DNA from: Actinomycetales bacterium
Lineage (GTDB): Bacteria > Actinomycetota > Actinomycetes > Actinomycetales > Actinomycetaceae
DNA length: 6,767 nt
Direction: 5' to 3'
Assembly: GCA_022838965.1 (NCBI GenBank)
Contig: JALHDK010000111.1
Span: 1 to 6,767 of the forward strand
Both the position numbers and the translations under genes were made by a program. The first letter of the stretch is position 1. Every line of letters starts with the position of its first letter. Below the pieces are notes generated by a model. The model did not search any database and was not told the origin of the DNA. It was given only the letters and a program-made list of their open reading frames with translations. Below are positions 1 to 4,235 of the stretch, in pieces.

Positions 1-1172
1 ACGGCTTCAACCTTCGCGCCCTCTCGGCCTTCGCCCAGGAGGTCTACGGCGATGACCCCTGCGAGCGCTTCCGCATCAAGACCCTGTACGAGAACGTCTA
101 CGACCAGGTGGATCCCGATCTCGGCGCCCGCATGCACAAGGCGATCGCGATCCTGATGTTCAAGCTCGAGAGCCAGCTCCTCGACCGCCACCCCGAGTGG
201 GGGGTCGCGGACCGGAACGTGCTCCGCAGGACGGACTTCAGGCGGATGGTCTTCCGGGACGGCGACCGCGAGTACCCGCTGCTCGACACCCACTTCCCCA
301 CGATCGATCCGGACGACCCCTCCCGGCTCACCCCTGCCGAGGAGGAGCTGATGGTCTCGATCGACGCATCCTTCCGCCAGAGTGAGACACTGCGGCGCCA
401 CGTCGACTTCCTGTACGCGCACGGCAGCACCTACACCTGCGTCAACGGCAATCTCCTGTTCCACGGCTGCCTGCCGCTCACCGAGGACGGCCGCTTCGAC
501 GGCATCACCGTGGACGGCACCTTCTACGCCGGCAAGGATCTGCTGGACTACGTCGCCCAGCAGATGACCAACGCCTACTACAACCCGAACGACTCCGAGT
601 ACCACCGCAACGCGGTGGACTTCATGTGGTACCTCTGGATCGGGCCCCTCTCGCCGCTGTTCGGCAAGAGCAAGATGGCAACGTTCGAGAACTACTTCGT
701 GGATGACAAGGAACTCCGCAAGGAGGTCTTCAACCCGTACTACAGGCTCTACGAGAAGCCGGAAATCTGCGAGATGTTCCTCCGGGAGTTCGGCCTGCCG
801 CCGGAGACGGGACACATCTTCAACGGCCACGTTCCGGTGAAGATCAAGGAGGGCGAGACGCCCATCAAGGCGGGCGGCAAGCTGTACGTCATTGATGGCG
901 GCATCTCGAAGGCCTACCAGGGCAAGACTGGAATCGCCGGCTACACCCTCATCTACAACTCCCACCATCTCGCGCTCGCGGAACACAGCAGCTTCAGCGT
1001 GATCGAGAACGACATGGGCCGGTACACCCCGAAGATCGTGGTCACCGAGGAGATGCCGAGACGCGTTCTGATCTCCGAGACGGATCTCGGAGCGGAATTG
1101 CGGCAGAACATCGCCGATCTCGAGGAGCTGATGCAGGAGTACATGAAGGGGACGATCAAGGAGCGGCGCTAG
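1..1172 (+). CDS. fbp: Class III fructose-1,6-bisphosphatase, C-terminal part (5' end outside window)
   Basis: This enzyme hydrolyses fructose 1,6-bisphosphate to fructose 6-phosphate and phosphate, the committed gluconeogenic step, in the cytoplasm. The reading frame is open from base 3, giving about 389 residues. The Bacillus subtilis family member is about 670 residues long, so roughly the first 40% lies upstream. Family-typical blocks are GFNLRALSAFAQEVYG at the left edge, YTCVNGNLLFHGCLPL (His codon 462-464), and FNGHVPVK (His codon 828-830) leading into KLYVIDGGISKAYQGKTGIAGYT. The HGCLP and GHVP histidines sit where calcineurin-like metallophosphatases place metal ligands; the earlier metal motifs are not visible. 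A GTG at 108 is an internal valine, not the start. The TAG stop directly abuts the stop of the convergent gene. Family identity is near certain. The class is best known from Firmicutes, whereas actinobacteria more often use GlpX. Confidence 0.96.
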   Translation, partial: GFNLRALSAFAQEVYGDDPCERFRIKTLYENVYDQVDPDLGARMHKAIAILMFKLESQLLDRHPEWGVADRNVLRRTDFRRMVFRDGDREYPLLDTHFPTIDPDDPSRLTPAEEELMVSIDASFRQSETLRRHVDFLYAHGSTYTCVNGNLLFHGCLPLTEDGRFDGITVDGTFYAGKDLLDYVAQQMTNAYYNPNDSEYHRNAVDFMWYLWIGPLSPLFGKSKMATFENYFVDDKELRKEVFNPYYRLYEKPEICEMFLREFGLPPETGHIFNGHVPVKIKEGETPIKAGGKLYVIDGGISKAYQGKTGIAGYTLIYNSHHLALAEHSSFSVIENDMGRYTPKIVVTEEMPRRVLISETDLGAELRQNIADLEELMQEYMKGTIKERR

Positions 1173-1178
1173 CTAGCG
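1167..1178. other. 12-base palindrome holding two convergent stop codons
   Basis: CGCTAGCTAGCG is a perfect palindrome. It contains the TAG stop of the plus-strand bisphosphatase (1170-1172) and, immediately adjacent, the TAG stop of the minus-strand phosphatase/nitroreductase gene (1173-1175). The two coding regions have no base between them. No T-tract follows on either strand, so it does not look like an intrinsic terminator. Confidence 0.7.
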
Positions 1179-2408
1179 GCGTCCCCGCCACACCGCCACC
1201 CCCGCCCCGAGGACGACGACGGCGCCCGCCCACCGCACCCAGGACAGATCGCCGGGGGCCGGATGGACGTCGTCGGCGGCGGGGCCGGTGGGACGGAGGC
1301 GGACCAAGCGGTAGTGCGCCGTCGCCTCGGCGAGCTCCGCGTCCGACATCCGCCGGGGGTTCAGGCCGGCCAGACGGGCCGCGAACCCCGAGTTCACCAG
1401 CACGGCGCGCAACAGCGGCAGCCGCTCGGGGTCGGGGAGGTCCGAGGCGTCACTCGCCTCCACGGACAGCCGTCGACCGTCCGGCAGCCACACTTCGGCG
1501 TCCGGGTGAGCGCGGAGGTTGCGGTACCAGTCCGAGACGGACCCGAACCCGGCCGTGCACCAGAGGTCACCGCCGACCTCGGCATAGTTCAGCGGGGTGT
1601 GGTGGCGCAGCCCACTGCGCCGGCCGGTGTGGACCAGCACCAGGATGAAGCCGCTGCACGGGTTGGCCATTCCCGGGTGCCGCCGGCTGGTGCGCCACCA
1701 GAGGACCATCGCCTTGTTGCCGTGGCGGAAGAGGCGTCGGCCCAGGCTGGGCGGCGCGGTTCGGGCGGAGGTGCCGCGGGAGTCCTGCCCCGGATCCTGC
1801 CCCGGATCCTGCCCGGGACCCTGCCCCCGACCCGCGGCCGTGGCCGCCGCCGCGCGGGTCACCGGCCGGTAGGCGGTCACGTAGCGCTTCTGTGCGGGGG
1901 TCTCGATGACGCGGCGTCTCGCGGCCCGCACCCGCCGGATCGCCTCAGCGGGCGTGTCTCCGAACTCCATGGCGAGGAGCGCCGCCACGAGGCCGGTCCG
2001 GCCCAGACCGGCCCGGCAGTGCACCACCACGCGACCGCCCTGGTCGAGGATGTCCTTCAGTTCCGCGGCGAGGTTCGGCCACTGCTCCTCGAACCGGGCG
2101 TCGGGGGGTCGCATGTCGGGGATGGGGGCGTGCCGCCACTGCATGCCCGCGGCGCGGACCGCGTCACCCAGGCCCGGGACCTTCAGCAGCTCCAGCTCGT
2201 GGTCCTCGACCAGCGTGACGACGACGTCGGCCCCCCAGTCCTCCAGCGCGGCGACGTCGGCCGCCAGGTCCCGCGACCAGTGCCCACCCCAGATGTCCCG
2301 GCCCTGCTTGCCCGGGCACGAGGCCATGCCGACCCGGCCCCCGGCCGTACCCACCTCGAAGGAGTCGACCCGGAGAGGGTGGGTCCAGCTGGTGCGCAGG
2401 AGCTTCAC
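1173..2408 (-). CDS. Dual-specificity phosphatase / F420-type nitroreductase fusion with C-terminal membrane anchor
   Basis: Predicted 411 residues from the GTG at 2408. Residues 1-183 resemble CDKN3-like dual-specificity protein phosphatases: CPGKQGRD near 32, a candidate general-acid Asp98 in PIPDMRPP, and the catalytic P-loop HCRAGLGRTG with Cys131 and Arg137 (CX5R). A linker at about 184-213 carries GQDP repeats. Residues about 226-385 match deazaflavin-dependent nitroreductases (DDN/F420 quinone reductase family): HTGRRSG at 260-266, then TPLNY and DWYRNLRAHP at 293-302. The tail WAGAVVVLGAGVAVW (393-407) followed by RGRR looks like one membrane segment. The phosphatase would remove phosphate from Tyr/Ser/Thr or another substrate; the second domain would use F420H2. 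Substrates are unknown. The frame also stays open to a GTG at 2459, giving 428 residues, but that start lacks a Shine-Dalgarno and adds an Arg-rich, non-family N-terminus. The reading frame is continuous, so this is a true fusion unless the sequence has an assembly error. Confidence 0.85.
   Translation of the reverse strand: MKLLRTSWTHPLRVDSFEVGTAGGRVGMASCPGKQGRDIWGGHWSRDLAADVAALEDWGADVVVTLVEDHELELLKVPGLGDAVRAAGMQWRHAPIPDMRPPDARFEEQWPNLAAELKDILDQGGRVVVHCRAGLGRTGLVAALLAMEFGDTPAEAIRRVRAARRRVIETPAQKRYVTAYRPVTRAAAATAAGRGQGPGQDPGQDPGQDSRGTSARTAPPSLGRRLFRHGNKAMVLWWRTSRRHPGMANPCSGFILVLVHTGRRSGLRHHTPLNYAEVGGDLWCTAGFGSVSDWYRNLRAHPDAEVWLPDGRRLSVEASDASDLPDPERLPLLRAVLVNSGFAARLAGLNPRRMSDAELAEATAHYRLVRLRPTGPAADDVHPAPGDLSWVRWAGAVVVLGAGVAVWRGRR
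1783..1830 (-). repeat. Four 12-base tandem repeats encoding the GQDP linker
   Basis: On the plus strand the units are TCCTGCCCCGGA (1783-1794), an identical copy (1795-1806), TCCTGCCCGGGA (1807-1818) and the degenerate CCCTGCCCCCGA (1819-1830). Read on the minus strand they encode GQGP-GQDP-GQDP-GQD, the flexible linker between the phosphatase and nitroreductase-like domains. The unit is a multiple of three, so copy-number changes would preserve the frame. Confidence 0.85.
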
Positions 2409-2414
2409 CCGCCC

Positions 2415-2420
2415 ATCGTG
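2415..2420 (-). promoter_or_regulatory. Candidate -10 box for a leaderless start at 2408
   Basis: On the minus strand CACGAT is followed by six bases (GGGCGG) and then GTG at 2408. The six-base spacing equals that of the two stronger leaderless candidates in this window. The hexamer is a poor TANNNT match, so the support is mainly spacing plus agreement with where the phosphatase family usually begins. Confidence 0.35.
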
Positions 2421-2481
2421 CCAGAACCCGGTCCGGCGGCGCGGTGTGCTGGTTGGCACTCGCCGCCGGACCTGTTCGGGC

Positions 2482-2487
2482 TACCGT
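2482..2487 (+). promoter_or_regulatory. -10 box for a leaderless transcript
   Basis: TACCGT fits the TANNNT -10 pattern and lies six bases upstream of the ATG at 2494, so transcription would begin at the start codon itself. No Shine-Dalgarno is present between box and ATG. No convincing -35 element is seen at 17-18 bases. Confidence 0.55.
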
Positions 2488-2493
2488 GGGCGC

Positions 2494-2736
2494 ATGCTCA
2501 GAACTGCCTACACCGACAAGCAGGTGCGTGCCGGGGATCTCCGCCTCGGTTTCGTGGACGCCAAGTTCGCGGTCGAGATCGGCACCGCTGCGTACTACGG
2601 CCGTCTCGTGGGTTTCCGCGACGACGGCGGCGACGTCCGCCTGTTCGTGGGAGCTCCGGTCGGGGCCGGGGGTGAGACGTACGTCGACGTCCCGCGCGAC
2701 GCCATCCTGTGGTTCGCGCCTCCCGGCATGGACTGA
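2494..2736 (+). CDS. Small hypothetical protein (80 aa)
   Basis: I do not recognise a family. The product begins MLRTAYTDKQVRAGDLRL and is acidic and soluble-looking, with no signal peptide, membrane segment or cysteine. Alternating hydrophobic stretches (YYGRLVGF, VRLFVGAPV, TYVDVP, AILWFAPP) suggest a small beta-rich fold. The ATG is chosen because TACCGT lies six bases upstream, as expected for a leaderless mRNA; the frame stays open far upstream but there it overlaps the opposite-strand gene. It is divergent from the phosphatase/nitroreductase gene, with 85 bases between starts if that gene begins at 2408, and ends 12 bases from the stop of the convergent secreted-protein gene. The coding potential looks genuine: plausible amino-acid composition, GC-rich third positions and a promoter-like element. 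Confidence 0.75.
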   Translation: MLRTAYTDKQVRAGDLRLGFVDAKFAVEIGTAAYYGRLVGFRDDGGDVRLFVGAPVGAGGETYVDVPRDAILWFAPPGMD

Positions 2737-2748
2737 GCGGCGGGAGCC

Positions 2749-3126
2749 CTACTTCCCGTTCTGGTTCCGTGCGACGGCGCCCCCCTGTGCCTGCTTCTGG
2801 ACCTGACCGGCGGAGTTCCCCTCCACTCTCGCCAGTTCACCCCGCTGCTCCCCGCTCCGGGTCCGGGTCCGGACCTGAGCCGACTCATCGAGGCACGAAC
2901 CGTCCTTCAGCCTGACCTGGTCCTGCAGCTTGACCTGGTCCTGCAGCATGACCTGGTCCTGGTCGAGCAGCCGGTCCCGGTCCTGCTGCGGCACGCAGTC
3001 CGCAACGCATGTGCCGTCATGCAGCCGGTCCTGGACCCTGTCGGCGGCGAGGGCGGCGCTGCCCGCCACGCCTGTCATGCCGAGCGCGAGGGCGATTCCC
3101 CAACCTGTGATCTTCGAAACGCGCAT
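2749..3126 (-). CDS. Small secreted protein with LQDQV hexapeptide repeats (125 aa)
   Basis: I do not recognise a named family. MRVSKITGWG plus a hydrophobic stretch to about residue 27, ending SAALA, is a classic Sec signal peptide; cleavage is predicted after Ala27 or Ala28. The mature protein of about 98 residues is rich in Gln, Asp and Arg, has no Phe, Tyr, Trp or Ile, and carries Cys40, Cys44 and Cys78. The cysteines flank a repeat block: DQDQVM-LQDQVK-LQDQVR-LKDGSC (55-78). The C-terminal third is also Gln-rich and ends NQNGK. No lipobox cysteine lies at the cleavage site, so it is probably free in the extracytoplasmic space. Start choice: AAGGAG at 3133-3138 sits six bases before ATG 3126; an upstream ATG at 3177 in frame lacks this and would bury the signal peptide. 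It lies 117 bases downstream of the two-component operon on the same strand and may be its target or accessory factor (inference). Confidence 0.88.
   Translation of the reverse strand: MRVSKITGWGIALALGMTGVAGSAALAADRVQDRLHDGTCVADCVPQQDRDRLLDQDQVMLQDQVKLQDQVRLKDGSCLDESAQVRTRTRSGEQRGELARVEGNSAGQVQKQAQGGAVARNQNGK
2913..2966 (-). repeat. Three 18-base tandem repeats in the secreted-protein gene
   Basis: On the plus strand the units TGACCTGGTCCTGCAGCT (2913-2930), TGACCTGGTCCTGCAGCA (2931-2948) and TGACCTGGTCCTGGTCGA (2949-2966) share the first 13 bases exactly. A degenerate fourth unit lies at 2895-2912. They encode the hexapeptides LQDQVR, LQDQVK and DQDQVM. The near identity at DNA level points to recent duplication, by slippage or unequal exchange. 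Confidence 0.85.
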
Positions 3127-3145
3127 CTGAGTCTCCTTGCCTCTT

Positions 3146-3166
3146 GCCACGAGTCGATCTCGTGGC
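3146..3166 (-). promoter_or_regulatory. Perfect 8-base inverted repeat in the 5' region of the secreted-protein gene
   Basis: GCCACGAG (3146-3153), a five-base loop, then CTCGTGGC (3159-3166) pair perfectly. It lies seven bases before the AAGGAG ribosome binding site of the gene starting at 3126. It could form an mRNA hairpin at the 5' end of that transcript or be a 21-base operator for a dimeric repressor. It is not followed by a T-run on either strand, so it is unlikely to be an intrinsic terminator. Confidence 0.6.
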
Positions 3167-3185
3167 GGTGGGATCATCGTGTCGC

Positions 3186-3218
3186 GCCGGCATGAACCAC
3201 CAAGGACGGCAGCATGAA
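3186..3218 (-). promoter_or_regulatory. Paired 11-base sites, candidate regulator binding site
   Basis: GCCGGCATGAA (3186-3196) and GGCAGCATGAA (3208-3218) match at 9 of 11 bases and start exactly 22 bases apart, which is two 11-base units and places them on the same DNA face. On the minus strand they read TTCATGCCGGC and TTCATGCTGCC, 60-92 bases upstream of the secreted-protein start. They resemble the repeat upstream of the histidine kinase gene (GCRTGAA core). Binding by the neighbouring response regulator is an inference. Confidence 0.35.
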
Positions 3219-3243
3219 AGGGTCTTCATCCTGCGGCGGCGCC

Positions 3244-3570
3244 TCACGGCCTGCCCGGGGCGGTGTTCGCGCCCTTGCCGTCGCCCGATCCGGTTCTGCC
3301 GGGGGTGGCTGGGCCAAGCTGACCATCCCTCCCGTGTGTCGGAAGGGGATAGACCGGGCCTGAAGGCGACGGCGGTGCGGTCGGTGTGGACCCGGCCGAC
3401 GGGAGCGGCGATTCCTGGGTGCTGTTCGGAGTCAGCACGACGCCAGGCTCCCCGCCGGACCACGGCGTTCTGTCCGTCACCTGCGTGAGAGCGGTGAGGG
3501 CGGTGGCGACGAGTGCGGCGGTGGCCGCCAGGACCGCCCACGGCCGGCCAGCCGACGGCTTCATCACCAT
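3244..3570 (-). CDS. Small single-pass membrane protein with Pro/Ser/Thr-rich tail (108 aa)
   Basis: No family recognised. The N-terminus MVMKPSAGRPW is followed by one hydrophobic segment, AVLAATAALVATALTALT (about 12-29), then a low-complexity tail of about 80 residues rich in Pro, Ser, Thr and Gly (for example STPTAPPSPSGPVYPLP), with no cysteine. The positive N-terminus suggests that the tail faces outside; an uncleaved signal anchor or a cleaved signal peptide is possible. The ATG at 3570 shares one base with the response-regulator stop (TGATG), and AGGAGGT at 3577-3583 lies six bases upstream inside the regulator gene, so translation is coupled. A second in-frame ATG at 3564 is spaced less well. 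Cotranscription with the regulator suggests a role in the same signalling system, for example as an envelope sensor partner or wall-spanning protein, but the sequence does not show which. Confidence 0.82.
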   Translation of the reverse strand: MVMKPSAGRPWAVLAATAALVATALTALTQVTDRTPWSGGEPGVVLTPNSTQESPLPSAGSTPTAPPSPSGPVYPLPTHGRDGQLGPATPGRTGSGDGKGANTAPGRP

Positions 3571-4235
3571 CACGGCACCTCCTCCAGTCGATAGCCCATG
3601 CGTCGCAGCGTGGTGAAGCGATCCGCGCCCAGCTTCCGGCGCAGGTGGCGCACGTAGACGTCCACGACATTCGAGCCGGGGTCGAAGTCGTAGCCCCACA
3701 CATGGCTGAGCACCTGCTCGCGCGACAACACCTGTCCGGGGTTGCGGAGGAACATCTCGACCATGGCGAACTCGCGCGCGGTCAACTCAACCTCGCGCCC
3801 CGCAACGGTCGCCTTGCGGGAGCGCAGGTCGAGAGTGAGCCCGCCGTACGTGAGGACGTGTGACTCCGCGGACCCCCCCGTTCGCAGCCGGGCCCGAATG
3901 CGGGCGACGAGCTCCTCGAAGTGAAAGGGTTTCACGAGGTAGTCGTCCGCGCCGCCCTCCAGGCCGGAAACGGTGTCCTCGACGGACGAGCGGGCCGTGA
4001 GCACGATGACGGGAATGCTGTTGCCGTCGCGGCGCAGGCGGCGGAGCACGGCGAACCCGTCCAGGAGTGGCAGCCCGATGTCGAGGAGCAGCAGGTCGAA
4101 GCTGCCAGAGCTGGCGTAGTCGTACGCGCTCGGGCCGTCGGTGACGATCGTCGGGGTGAATCCGTGGGCCCGAAGACCGCGTTCGATGAACGTCGCGATC
4201 CTGGGCTCGTCCTCGGCGATCAGGATCCGGCTCAC
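3570..4235 (-). CDS. OmpR/PhoB-family DNA-binding response regulator (221 aa)
   Basis: This is a cytoplasmic transcription factor switched on by phosphotransfer from the adjacent kinase. The receiver domain (about 3-115) has the acidic pair Glu8/Asp9 in IAEDEP, phospho-acceptor Asp52 in LLLLDIGLP, Thr80 in VIVLTAR and Lys102 in YLVKPFHFEEL. The C-terminal winged-helix domain (about 126-219) contains LTAREFAMVEMFLRNPGQVLSRE, VWGYDF, the recognition-helix region NVVDVYVRHLRRKLG and the wing TLRRMGYRL. The length is standard for the family. The GTG start overlaps the kinase stop in a GTGA and is preceded by AAGGAGG at 4240-4246. All key residues are present, so it should be active. Targets are unknown; 11-base repeats in this window are candidates. 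The frame stays open upstream of the GTG, but there it overlaps the kinase gene and does not continue the protein. Confidence 0.96.
   Translation of the reverse strand: MSRILIAEDEPRIATFIERGLRAHGFTPTIVTDGPSAYDYASSGSFDLLLLDIGLPLLDGFAVLRRLRRDGNSIPVIVLTARSSVEDTVSGLEGGADDYLVKPFHFEELVARIRARLRTGGSAESHVLTYGGLTLDLRSRKATVAGREVELTAREFAMVEMFLRNPGQVLSREQVLSHVWGYDFDPGSNVVDVYVRHLRRKLGADRFTTLRRMGYRLEEVP

Noticed and set aside
1263..2675. 470-residue open frame on the plus strand opposite the phosphatase/nitroreductase gene
   Set aside because: Its translation is Gly/Arg/Pro/Val-rich and shows no domain, while the minus strand encodes clear catalytic motifs. It is a mirror frame caused by high GC.
2741..2758. 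CGGGA...TCCCG hairpin between the convergent genes at 2736 and 2749, considered as a bidirectional terminator
   Set aside because: The stem is only five base pairs with an eight-base loop, no T-tract follows, and part lies within coding sequence.
2895..2966. Tandem repeats considered as a CRISPR array or regulatory iterons
   Set aside because: Units are adjacent with no spacers, are multiples of three, and lie in frame within a coding gene, so they are protein repeats.
3127..3177. Upstream ATG for the secreted protein, adding 17 residues
   Set aside because: The extension would cover the ribosome site and inverted repeat and place a charged segment before a well-formed signal peptide.
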